Shown piece after piece: positions 1 through 5,218 of a stretch of DNA of 5,218 nt. The stretch comes from UBA11855 sp035297385. GTDB lineage: Archaea; Thermoproteota; Bathyarchaeia; Bathyarchaeales; Bathycorpusculaceae. Below the pieces are notes generated by a model, which did no database searches, had not been told where the DNA came from, and saw only the letters and a list, made by a program, of their open reading frames with translations. Positions within the stretch are counted from its first letter, which is position 1; every line of letters starts with the position of its first letter. The DNA lies in the NCBI GenBank assembly GCA_035297385.1, contig DATGZD010000129.1, positions 1 to 5,218 on the forward strand, given 5' to 3'. The translations under genes and the position numbers were made by a program.

Positions 1-140
1 GGATTCTGTCCCACAAACATGATTTCAGCATCTTCTGGTCCTTCACCTGGAACTGCGTATGTTGCGCCTTGCCATAATCGACATTTTTGACAAGGACATA
101 TCTGTTTGTTTAGTTCTTCGAGCGCCAAAATAAGACTCAT
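1..140 (-). CDS. Uracil-DNA glycosylase superfamily protein, family 4-like (N-terminal fragment)
   Basis: This is the N-terminal 46 residues of a minus-strand protein; the rest lies off the left edge. The fragment has a Cys-rich stretch, ICPCQKCRL (residues 14-22), which supplies a C-x2-C pair. A PGEGPEDAEIMFVGQN stretch (31-46) follows. This order is what family 4 uracil-DNA glycosylases show at their N-terminus: the first two cysteines of the 4Fe-4S cluster, a V-x-G-x-G turn, then a strand ending in the GE/Q-x-P active-site loop. Such enzymes remove uracil from DNA to start base excision repair. ATG at 138-140 is the first start after an in-frame TGA near position 185. No ribosome binding site precedes it, which fits a short-leader or leaderless transcript from the AT-box near 172-180. 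The other cluster cysteines and the catalytic C-terminal motif are outside the window, so the exact subfamily is open. Confidence 0.8.
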   Translation of the reverse strand, partial: MSLILALEELNKQICPCQKCRLWQGATYAVPGEGPEDAEIMFVGQN

Positions 141-170
141 CTTTGTGATTGATGTATGACAGCCACAAGT

Positions 171-198
171 ACTTAAAAGGTTTCACTGAATTATACAC
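171..198. promoter_or_regulatory. Divergent promoter region with archaeal AT-boxes
   Basis: The 96 bases between the two divergent genes contain ACTTAAAAGG (171-180). Read on the minus strand it is CCTTTTAAGT, a good archaeal TATA box. It is centred about 36 bases before the glycosylase ATG, so transcription would begin about 10 bases ahead of that start, in keeping with its lack of a ribosome binding site. On the plus strand either this element or TTATACAC (191-198) could serve the 237 gene; the second would place the transcript start just before the GGAGGA ribosome binding site. The assignment is from motif and spacing only. Confidence 0.45.
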
Positions 199-223
199 AC
201 AGCAAGTGTTGCAACGGTTTTTC

Positions 224-229
224 GGAGGA
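224..229 (+). promoter_or_regulatory. Ribosome binding site of the 237 gene
   Basis: GGAGGA lies 7 bases before ATG 237. It decides this start over the out-of-frame ATG at 229-231, which overlaps the site itself. Confidence 0.75.
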
Positions 230-236
230 TGCGACT

Positions 237-521
237 ATGGCAGGCATAATTAATCCTCGAACAATTAGGTTTCTCTTTAATCTAGCCTTGGCTTTCGAAC
301 CTTTAGCGCCAAGAGCGATTACGTTCTACCTCTCAAGACAGCTTGGAAACCTTGAGCATAAAGGTTACATCGAAGATTATAAGGTTAAGACAAAGAGAAT
401 TCATCGATTTCATTACACAGTTTTCCTAGATATGGATGTAACGCCTGCACAGACACATTATGCGCTTGCTCATATGTTACCTAGACGAATTAAATTCTTG
501 AGGAGGTGGTTAAGTGACTGA
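237..521 (+). CDS. Small winged-helix-like putative DNA-binding protein
   Basis: A 94-residue basic protein. Residues 7-20 form a likely first helix. Residues 24-42 (APRAITFYLSRQLGNLEHK) resemble a second helix and recognition helix. GYIEDYKV followed by a basic stretch and FHYTVFL (43-64) looks like the two-stranded wing of PadR/MarR-type regulators; 'L..QL..LE.KGYI' is the usual winged-helix signature. The C-terminal part (70-94) is helical and Arg-rich. If the reading is right, it binds DNA as a dimer and acts as a local transcription regulator. The start has a strong GGAGGA site 7 bases upstream. The gene overlaps the next one by 8 bases (514-521), so the two are probably translated together. 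No recognised family can be named with certainty; a basic protein of another kind is possible. Confidence 0.7.
   Translation: MAGIINPRTIRFLFNLALAFEPLAPRAITFYLSRQLGNLEHKGYIEDYKVKTKRIHRFHYTVFLDMDVTPAQTHYALAHMLPRRIKFLRRWLSD
501..508 (+). promoter_or_regulatory. Strong ribosome binding site inside the upstream gene
   Basis: AGGAGGTG is nearly the full complement of the archaeal 16S rRNA 3' end. It sits 5 bases before GTG 514 and lies within the last codons of the 237-521 gene. It is the main evidence that the short GTG-started frame downstream is a real gene. Confidence 0.75.
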
Positions 522-675
522 AGAGCAAGGAACAATGGACACCAAGCGAGGGCACGTAAGAATTACGATTGATGTCGAGATTAATGAAGGACTCATGGAA
601 GCAGTGAAAGAAGGAATGTCAAAGATGCACTGGAAGATGGGCGATATGATGGGAAGGCGTAGCGAAAAAGAGTAA
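514..675 (+). CDS. Met-rich 53-residue protein, translationally coupled to the upstream gene
   Basis: This short frame starts with GTG 514 and ends at TAA 673-675. It begins 5 bases after an AGGAGGTG site and overlaps the upstream winged-helix-like gene by 8 bases, which implies co-translation. The protein reads as a charged N-terminus, a strand-like segment HVRITIDVEI (residues 14-23), then a helix with many methionines (M28, M35, M38, M42, M45, M46) and one tryptophan (W40), and a charged RRSEKE tail. There is no signal peptide, membrane segment or Cys/His metal site. The strand-helix outline could be a small dimerisation or partner-binding domain acting with the upstream protein. I do not recognise a family; the function is unknown. 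The case for it being a gene rests on the ribosome binding site, the overlap and the protein-like composition. Confidence 0.7.
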   Translation: MTEEQGTMDTKRGHVRITIDVEINEGLMEAVKEGMSKMHWKMGDMMGRRSEKE

Positions 676-688
676 AAATGAGAATATT

Positions 689-705
689 CCTTTTTTCCTT
701 TTTCC
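689..705 (+). terminator. Oligo-T archaeal terminator after the small gene pair
   Basis: Two T runs, T6 at 691-696 and T5 at 699-703, separated by CC, start about 15 bases after the stop at 675. Archaeal RNA polymerase typically stops at such T-rich tracts without a hairpin. It separates the 237-675 pair from the isomerase-like gene. Confidence 0.5.
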
Positions 706-727
706 CATTATTGTTAACAAATAGGTT

Positions 728-780
728 GGTGAATTAATACGAAGTTTCTCATTATTCAATATGTTAAAAAACAAATACCA
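728..780 (+). other. Probable unstarted 5' extension of the isomerase-like gene, with ribosome binding site
   Basis: The frame of the 781 gene stays open upstream to a TGA at 730-732. From 739 it encodes TKFLIIQYVKKQIP, which is the first beta-strand expected in muconolactone-isomerase-like proteins (usually M-K-F-L-V...). GGTGA (728-732), matching the 16S rRNA complement, lies 6 bases before ACG 739, exactly where an ATG should be. No ATG, GTG or TTG is present between the stop and 781. Start at ACG 739 or ATT 733, or a base change/sequencing error turning ATG to ACG, would each explain this. Confidence 0.5.
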
Positions 781-1035
781 GTGGAAAAATGGTCAAGATT
801 GCTACCATTACAGTTCAAGTATTTTGAAGACTTAGAGAAACAAAAAATCATTGAATGCTACTACCATCTAATTGGACATCAAGGAAGTATGCTTGTAGTG
901 AATGTGGATTCAGATGAACAACTCTCACGAGTTGTCGGGCAAGACCCGATGTTTTTCCATTTGCAGCGAGAAATTTATCCCCTAACGACAAGAGAAACCC
1001 ATCAGAAGCAAATCTTACAACTGCTTAAGCAATAA
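781..1035 (+). CDS. Muconolactone delta-isomerase-like small protein (dimeric alpha/beta barrel)
   Basis: The protein shows the outline of the MIase family: a helix ending in a small turn (FEDLEKQKIIECYYHLIGHQG), a strand (SMLVVNVDS), a helix (DEQLSRVVGQDPMFFHLQ) and a last strand EIYPL. The 'V-D-S-x-x-x-L ... P-x-F ... E-I-x-P-L' pattern is typical of MmlI-like ferredoxin-fold proteins, which form oligomers with the active site in the barrel. Bona fide MmlI isomerises muconolactone in beta-ketoadipate breakdown; nothing nearby suggests that pathway, so the substrate is unknown. From GTG 781 the protein has 84 residues and lacks the first beta-strand. From ACG 739 it would have 98, close to the family length. 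GTG 781 is given only because it is the first conventional start; it has no ribosome binding site (the bases before it are A-rich), and I think the true start is upstream. The gene stands alone between the T-tract at 689-705 and a gene-poor gap. Confidence 0.7.
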   Translation: MEKWSRLLPLQFKYFEDLEKQKIIECYYHLIGHQGSMLVVNVDSDEQLSRVVGQDPMFFHLQREIYPLTTRETHQKQILQLLKQ

Positions 1036-1051
1036 AATAGGCTTTCTGTAA

Positions 1052-1117
1052 CTTCTAGAGTATTGTTCGTTTCCTAAGTTAATGGATAACGTAGAGTAAT
1101 CTCTATTCGTTTAGAAG
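1052..1117 (+). other. Possible structured RNA element (nested inverted repeats)
   Basis: AACG-TAGAG (1088-1096), loop TAAT, CTCTA (1101-1105), a TT bulge and CGTT (1108-1111) can form a 9-bp hairpin. Directly next to it TAGAAG (1112-1117) is complementary to CTTCTA (1052-1057), giving an outer stem that could stack on the hairpin. It begins 16 bases after the isomerase-like stop. There is no T-tract after it, so it does not look like a terminator. It may be a 3' UTR element, an unrecognised small RNA, or chance in AT-rich DNA. Confidence 0.2.
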
Positions 1118-1323
1118 AATTAACATTTCAAGTACGTTTAATGCTTCAGCATTTATTTTCGATAAGATTAAGAATCGTAAGGGCTCAGATTGCGAGAAGA
1201 TTGAAGATAATATTGTCGTCCAGCTTCAGATGAGTCGATTCAATTTCGCAAAAGAGCAGATGTACGATTAAGGCAAACAAGTGACTTCTACTGAAGATTC
1301 AAATTTGAAACGGAAGTACATAC

Positions 1324-1357
1324 CTTTTTATGAGCCGCATCATCACGGTTTATAAAA
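1324..1357 (+). promoter_or_regulatory. Candidate promoter of the histidine kinase gene
   Basis: CTTTTTATG (1324-1332) is centred about 43 bases before GTG 1371 and would start transcription near 1353, leaving a short leader that includes AAGGT (1360-1364). A better-looking TATA box, TTTATAAAA (1349-1357), is centred only about 18 bases before the GTG, so its transcript would begin inside the gene. The first is therefore the more workable choice, but both are motif-only calls. Confidence 0.3.
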
Positions 1358-1370
1358 AGAAGGTAGAAGC

Positions 1371-3875
1371 GTGGCAAACAAAAAAGATAACGCGTCTCGT
1401 GATTTTGGACTAGAGCTTGTTGGTAAAATTCCTTGGGGCACTCATCTTTGCCAATTCTACCAAACGAAACAAGATTTAATCGATATTCTGGTACCCTATT
1501 TCAAAGCTGGCTTAGAGAACAATGAATTTTGCATGTGGGTTACTGCTGAACCCTTGGAGATTAAAGAAGCCGTGCTGGCAATGGAGAAAGTATTACCCGA
1601 CTTTTCAAATTACCTTAAGAAGGGACAGATCGAAATAATTTCATACAAAGACTGGTACTTGAAAGGCGGCACTTTTGACTGTAATCGTGTTTTGAATGAT
1701 TGGGTAACGAAACTTGAAAAGGCATTAAAGAATGGGTTTGATGGATTAAGACTAACAGGTAATACTTTTTGGCTAGAGAAGTCGGATTGGCAGGCTTTCA
1801 CAGACTATGAAGAGGCGATAAACGATGTAATTGGCAAGTATCAAATGATTGCGGTCTGTACCTATTCACTAGAAAAATGCAACACCAACGAAATAATTGA
1901 TGTAATCCGAAACCATCAGTTTGCACTAGTAAAACGTGCGAAGGTCTGGGAGATAATCGAAAGTTCTGAACGAAAACGAATCACCGAAGACTTACGGCGT
2001 ACAGAGCAGAAATTCACAGATTTATACAATTCGATGACAGAAGGCGTTGCATTGCATGACATCTTATATGATAACTTTAACCAACCTGTCGATTACGTTA
2101 TAACAGACGTAAACCCATCTTTTCAGAAAATCACCGGCTTGCCAAAGGAACAGTCGGTTGGTAAGAGAGCTTCAGAGCTCTATGGAACTGGGGCCCCACC
2201 TTATCTTGAGATTTATACAGAGGTTGCTTCGTCTGGAAAGCCCACGTCATTTGAAACGTATTTTCCGCCAATGAAGAAGCAATTCAGCGTATCCGTCTCG
2301 TCTTCAACGCGAGGAAAATTCATCACAGTCTTTCATGATATTACTGAACGTAAAAGGGCTGAAGAAAAGATTGCCCAACAAGCTTTCATGTTGGAAAACG
2401 CAAACGATGCAATTATTGGTTATTCATTTGATCAAAAAGTAACGTTCTGGAACAAGAAAGCTGAAAAACTATACGGGTACAACTCCGAACAAGTATCGGG
2501 AAGAATAGGAGGAGATTTGCTCAAACCTGTTTATGTAGGTATTACACGTGAAGAATTGCTCAACAAGCTTGAAAAAGAGGGACATGCAGAAGCTGAATCT
2601 ATTAGAAAAACGAAAGATGGCAGAAGCCTTAACGTTGAAGCCCACATAATCCTTCTTCATGATGAATCGGGCAAACCCATAGGATATGTATCCGTTGATC
2701 GCGACATTACAGAGCGGAAGAAAATAGAAGAAGCTATAAAAAAACAGGCTGACCTTATCGACCTCAGTCCCGACAGTATAATCGTTCGAAAAGTGGACGG
2801 AACGATTACCTTTTGGAGTAAAGGTGCAGAAAGACTATACGGATACACAAAAGAAGAAGCTATAGGACAAACAACCCATTCTCTCCTTAAAACGAAGTTT
2901 CCTGAACCTTTACCAAGTATTATCCATAAAATCAAACAGAAGAAAATCTGGTCAGGAGAACTCATACATCACGATAAGAATTTAAAACCAATAATAGTGC
3001 AAAGCTTCTGGCAAGCCAGCTTTGACAAGGAAGGTAACATAACTGAAGTTTTTGAATCTAACCTGGATATAACGGAACGTGCACAACTTCAAGAAAAACT
3101 CGAAGAGAATGCTGCCCAAGTAGAAGAATATGCAAATCAAATGGAAGAACTTGCGCAGGAGAGGTTAGAAAAACTTAAGGATGCTGAACGTTTAGCAGCT
3201 ATTGGTGCAACTGCTGGGATGGTGGGACATGATATACGTAATCCATTACAGGCCATAGCTGGAAATCTTTACTTGGCTAAAGAAGAATTAACCTCGATGT
3301 CCGAGAGCGATGCAAAAAACAGCCTGAAAGAATCTCTTGTTTCTATTGAAGAACAATTAGGCTATATCAACAAAATTGTCACGGACCTCCAGGACTATGC
3401 AAAACCCCTCAGCCCCTGCGAAGAAAGCGTCGACCTTGAGCATATTGTTGATAGCACATTTACAATCGTTAAGATTCCAGATACTATCCGTATAAGACGC
3501 TTTACTAAGAAATTGAAATTCACAGCAGATTCGGCGTTTGTAAAACGCATCCTTCAGAATCTGGTTTCAAATGCCGTTCAGGCTATGCCAAACGGTGGAG
3601 AATTAACAATACAAACATACCGTGAGCAGGATTCAATAATCATCTCAATCCAAGATACAGGCATGGGGATACCTGAAAACGCTAAAGCTAAGTTATTCCA
3701 GCCATTGTTTACCACAAAAGCTAAAGGTCAGGGTTTTGGTTTAGCAGTCTGCAAAAAACTCACTGAAGCGATGAGTGGAACAATAGCTTTTGATAGCTCA
3801 GAGGGCAAGGGAACAAAATTTACGGTAAGATTACCCTGCAGAAAATCAACAGATGAATCGCCTAGTGCAGCATGA
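1371..3875 (+). CDS. MEDS-PAS-PAS-PAS sensor histidine kinase, soluble
   Basis: An 834-residue cytoplasmic sensor kinase with no membrane segment. Residues 18-190 form a MEDS (DcmR-like) sensory domain, starting GKIPWGTHLCQFY. Three PAS domains follow (about 211-329, 336-451, 458-570), each closed by a DITER motif at 323, 445 and 566. PAS2 and PAS3 share the F-W-x-K/S-x-A-E-x-L-Y-G-Y core. A coiled coil (571-610) leads to the DHp domain with the phospho-accepting His620 in GHDIRNPLQ. The ATPase domain shows the N box (N730, N734 in QNLVSNAVQ), G1 box DTGMG (762-766), F box LFQPLFTT and G2 box GQGFGLAV (786-793). All kinase boxes are intact, so it should autophosphorylate. There is no receiver domain and no response regulator in the window; the partner is unknown. 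MEDS domains are thought to sense small C1 or hydrocarbon-derived signals, but the ligand here is not shown. GTG 1371 is chosen because AAGGT lies 6 bases upstream and the next Met falls inside the MEDS domain. The neighbouring membrane protein gene begins 46 bases after its stop and is probably in the same operon. Confidence 0.93.
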   Translation: MANKKDNASRDFGLELVGKIPWGTHLCQFYQTKQDLIDILVPYFKAGLENNEFCMWVTAEPLEIKEAVLAMEKVLPDFSNYLKKGQIEIISYKDWYLKGGTFDCNRVLNDWVTKLEKALKNGFDGLRLTGNTFWLEKSDWQAFTDYEEAINDVIGKYQMIAVCTYSLEKCNTNEIIDVIRNHQFALVKRAKVWEIIESSERKRITEDLRRTEQKFTDLYNSMTEGVALHDILYDNFNQPVDYVITDVNPSFQKITGLPKEQSVGKRASELYGTGAPPYLEIYTEVASSGKPTSFETYFPPMKKQFSVSVSSSTRGKFITVFHDITERKRAEEKIAQQAFMLENANDAIIGYSFDQKVTFWNKKAEKLYGYNSEQVSGRIGGDLLKPVYVGITREELLNKLEKEGHAEAESIRKTKDGRSLNVEAHIILLHDESGKPIGYVSVDRDITERKKIEEAIKKQADLIDLSPDSIIVRKVDGTITFWSKGAERLYGYTKEEAIGQTTHSLLKTKFPEPLPSIIHKIKQKKIWSGELIHHDKNLKPIIVQSFWQASFDKEGNITEVFESNLDITERAQLQEKLEENAAQVEEYANQMEELAQERLEKLKDAERLAAIGATAGMVGHDIRNPLQAIAGNLYLAKEELTSMSESDAKNSLKESLVSIEEQLGYINKIVTDLQDYAKPLSPCEESVDLEHIVDSTFTIVKIPDTIRIRRFTKKLKFTADSAFVKRILQNLVSNAVQAMPNGGELTIQTYREQDSIIISIQDTGMGIPENAKAKLFQPLFTTKAKGQGFGLAVCKKLTEAMSGTIAFDSSEGKGTKFTVRLPCRKSTDESPSAA

Positions 3876-3921
3876 ATCTTTAGTTGAACACACGTTATTA
3901 TGGTAAAGAAGGTCAATTTAA

Positions 3922-4980
3922 TTGAAAGAAAAATATAGACGAATAGCACGTATTCTGCTCCAAGCAATAATGATGATTGCGCTTATAGGCGGATTATTGT
4001 GGTATGTTGGAATTGCTTCATTAATCACAACATTAAGTCAATTAAAACTGGAATACTTTGCCGTATCATTTCTAGCATACTTCGGAATAAATGTGTTATT
4101 TGCCTTTAGACTGATGCGGGTCCTCAAAAGAGACAACGTGAAAATGTCTTTTGGAAAAACATTACTAGCTCAGTATGCTGGGATGCTAACAAGCGACGTT
4201 ACTCCTGGCAGATCAGGATATTTTCTAACCCCAGTTTATTTGAGAGATCAAAACGTGCCCACCTCAAAAAGTCTCTCGGGAATCTTGGGCATACAAACCA
4301 TCGAATTTCTAGCTAAAGTCGCAGGTGGCGTTGGAGCTATTATCTTTCTCCTTCAAAATGTACCGTCAATAAACTGGTTACAGTTTGGTTCCTTCGCAGG
4401 AATAAATTTAGGTTTGCTCATTGCGGGCTTAGGCGTCGCGTTAATGCTTACAGGCGCACTTGTACTAGCTGCATTTACGTGGTCTAAACGAGCAATGTTA
4501 TTCTTTAATCGGATTGCGAATTCGCGATTTCTTAAGCGATTTACGGGCGGCTTGATGGGAAAACTCGAAGAGTATAAAGAAAGTTCACAAAAAACACGCA
4601 GAGCGATACCAGAGATCGTTCTTATAACATTAGCTTGTTGGTTACTAAAAGGTTTTGAATGGTACTTCTTAGGTTTAGCGTTGGGTATAACTCAGATTCC
4701 ATGGTTAGGCTACTTCCTTATTCATCCCTTAGTTACTGCGTTAGCCTTTGTACCAGTAACACCTGCCGGCATAGGTGTTCAAGAGTTCGGCATAATTGGC
4801 ATTTTTAGCTTGATTGGAGTTGCCAGTGTCCCAGCCGGAGTATTTGCTTTACTATCCAGAGTGCTTCTAATAGTTGAAGATTTAATTGGTGTACCTCAAA
4901 TTGCAAAATCAACCAGTAGACTAATACTTTCAAACAAGGCCACAAAAGATGAAGAGAAAACTCAACCAACAGGATTATGA
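3922..4980 (+). CDS. UPF0104 / lysylphosphatidylglycerol synthase TM-domain flippase-like membrane protein
   Basis: A 352-residue integral membrane protein with about eight hydrophobic segments (near 11-31, 44-64, 120-145, 158-185, 229-256, 262-279, 284-302, 303-323), a basic N-terminus and a charged C-terminal tail. Family marks are DVTPGRSGYF (92-101) with the conserved T-P-G-R/K turn, and PVTPAGIGVQE (278-288), the P-x-T-P-x-G-I-G-x-x-E signature of the MprF N-terminal/UPF0104 family. Relatives include the membrane part of MprF, which flips aminoacylated lipids, and of archaeal AglD-type glycosyltransferases. Here no catalytic synthase or glycosyltransferase domain is attached, so a lipid or lipid-linked sugar translocation role is likely but unproven. 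The start is TTG 3922, directly after an in-frame TAA (3919-3921), with AAGGT (3909-3913) 8 bases before it. No terminator lies between it and the kinase, so one transcript is likely. Its last codons overlap the convergent gene's stop by 6 bases. Confidence 0.88.
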   Translation: MKEKYRRIARILLQAIMMIALIGGLLWYVGIASLITTLSQLKLEYFAVSFLAYFGINVLFAFRLMRVLKRDNVKMSFGKTLLAQYAGMLTSDVTPGRSGYFLTPVYLRDQNVPTSKSLSGILGIQTIEFLAKVAGGVGAIIFLLQNVPSINWLQFGSFAGINLGLLIAGLGVALMLTGALVLAAFTWSKRAMLFFNRIANSRFLKRFTGGLMGKLEEYKESSQKTRRAIPEIVLITLACWLLKGFEWYFLGLALGITQIPWLGYFLIHPLVTALAFVPVTPAGIGVQEFGIIGIFSLIGVASVPAGVFALLSRVLLIVEDLIGVPQIAKSTSRLILSNKATKDEEKTQPTGL

Positions 4981-5217
4981 GGCTTCTGCAATTCTACCCT
5001 TCGTGTAGGGAACTAATTCTCTAATCATTTCTATAGAAGTTCTCTGAAGTTTTTCACGTTGCTCCTTGGGTAATTTTAGAGCTAAAGTACGCAGAATTTG
5101 TTTTAGAAAATCTTTTCCCGCAACGTCACCAGGCACCAAGGTAATATAGACTTTGGCTTTCGTTTTTATCGCGTCTACAGGTCCACCAATGAATTGTAGT
5201 TTATCATTATCGACTAT
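4975..5217 (-). CDS. C-terminus of a probable archaeal NFACT (Rqc2/RqcH-like) protein, partial
   Basis: A minus-strand frame of 80 residues, open to the right edge and ending at TAA 4975-4977. It reads FIGGPVDAIKTKAKVYITLVPGD, then a long helical stretch, then MIRELVPYTKGRIAEAS. I recall this arrangement from the C-terminal tail of archaeal NFACT proteins: an 'I-G-G-P-x-x-A' turn, 'V-x-V/I-x-P-G', a basic helix, and 'I-x-E-x-x-P-x-G-x-R-I'. These proteins bind stalled large ribosomal subunits through peptidyl-tRNA and act in ribosome quality control. The diagnostic NFACT-N, coiled-coil and NFACT-R domains lie outside the window, so the name rests on this tail alone. The open frame is protein-like (amphipathic, K/E-rich) and excludes a random frame with fair safety. 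It converges with the flippase-like gene and shares 6 bases with it. Confidence 0.6.
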   Translation of the reverse strand: MVDNDKLQFIGGPVDAIKTKAKVYITLVPGDVAGKDFLKQILRTLALKLPKEQREKLQRTSIEMIRELVPYTKGRIAEAS

Positions 5218-5218
5218 G

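Larger units (their letters stand above)
1036..1370. other. 335-bp gap without a recognised gene
   Basis: No RNA gene, known regulatory element or mobile element is recognised here. It holds an imperfect hairpin region near 1052-1117 and a short dyad AATGCT-TC-AGCATT (1140-1153). It also holds an open frame from 1095 to a TAA at 1269-1271, in the same frame as the kinase. Its protein-like stretch ends FAKEQMYD, but it has no ATG/GTG/TTG near its beginning. A further 24-codon GTG frame (1281-1355) follows in that frame, also ending before the kinase. These may be remnants of a decayed gene or chance. Likely promoter elements of the kinase occupy the last 50 bases. Confidence 0.5.

Noticed and set aside
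711..720. Perfect palindrome TTGTTAACAA upstream of the isomerase-like gene as an operator
   Set aside because: A 10-base AT-rich palindrome is expected by chance at this composition and there is no second copy nearby.
1610..1801. Minus-strand open frame opposite the MEDS region of the kinase
   Set aside because: It is antisense to a well-supported domain and its translation shows no family features.
2469..2965. Two minus-strand open frames opposite PAS2 and PAS3
   Set aside because: They are mirror frames of conserved PAS coding sequence with no recognisable domains.
3728..3967. Minus-strand open frame across the kinase/flippase junction
   Set aside because: It overlaps the conserved kinase G2 box and the flippase start; its hydrophobic N-terminus is simply the antisense of these.
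4994..5010. CTACCC...GTAGGG hairpin as an intrinsic terminator of the flippase gene
   Set aside because: The stem is only about 4 bp, no T-run follows on the plus strand, and it lies within the coding end of the opposite gene.
1..5218. CRISPR array, tRNA/rRNA gene, transposon ends or phage attachment site
   Set aside because: No regularly spaced repeats, tRNA-like cloverleaf, transposase frame or long terminal repeats were seen on reading both strands.

Overview
The window looks archaeal, and I infer a Bathyarchaeia-like or related uncultured lineage. The evidence is AT-box promoter motifs (CTTTTAAG type), strong AGGAGGTG-type ribosome binding sites mixed with a gene that lacks one, several GTG/TTG starts, an oligo-T terminator, and the gene content. 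That content is a family 4-like uracil-DNA glycosylase, a MEDS/PAS histidine kinase, a UPF0104 flippase-like membrane protein, and what appears to be the C-terminus of an archaeal NFACT (Rqc2/RqcH-like) protein. The lineage is inference only; no rRNA or species marker is present.

Layout, left to right. Bases 1-140 hold the N-terminus of a uracil-DNA glycosylase-like protein on the minus strand, running off the left edge. A 96-bp divergent promoter region follows. On the plus strand comes a tight pair: a small winged-helix-like protein (237-521) and a 53-residue Met-rich protein (514-675) that overlaps it by 8 bases and has a near-perfect ribosome binding site. A T-rich terminator lies at 689-705. 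Next is a muconolactone-isomerase-like small protein whose only conventional start (GTG 781) appears to be internal to the fold. Its reading frame extends upstream to about 733-739 with no ATG/GTG/TTG. Bases 1036-1370 hold no recognised gene, only a possible RNA hairpin and an open frame with no recognised start.

The main gene is an 834-residue soluble histidine kinase (1371-3875): MEDS sensor, three PAS domains with a 121-122-residue repeat period, a coiled coil, and a DHp/HATPase core. Forty-six bases later comes an integral membrane protein of the lysylphosphatidylglycerol-synthase TM/UPF0104 flippase-like family (3922-4980), probably co-transcribed with it. Its stop overlaps by 6 bases the stop of a convergent minus-strand gene (4975-5217, partial).

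The kinase and membrane protein form a plausible two-gene unit joining cytoplasmic sensing with a cell-envelope function, but no response regulator is visible and the link rests on position only. I see no CRISPR array, tRNA, rRNA, transposase or other clear mobile element, and no clear evidence of a novel multi-gene system. The least explained items are the small overlapping pair and the missing conventional start of the isomerase-like gene.
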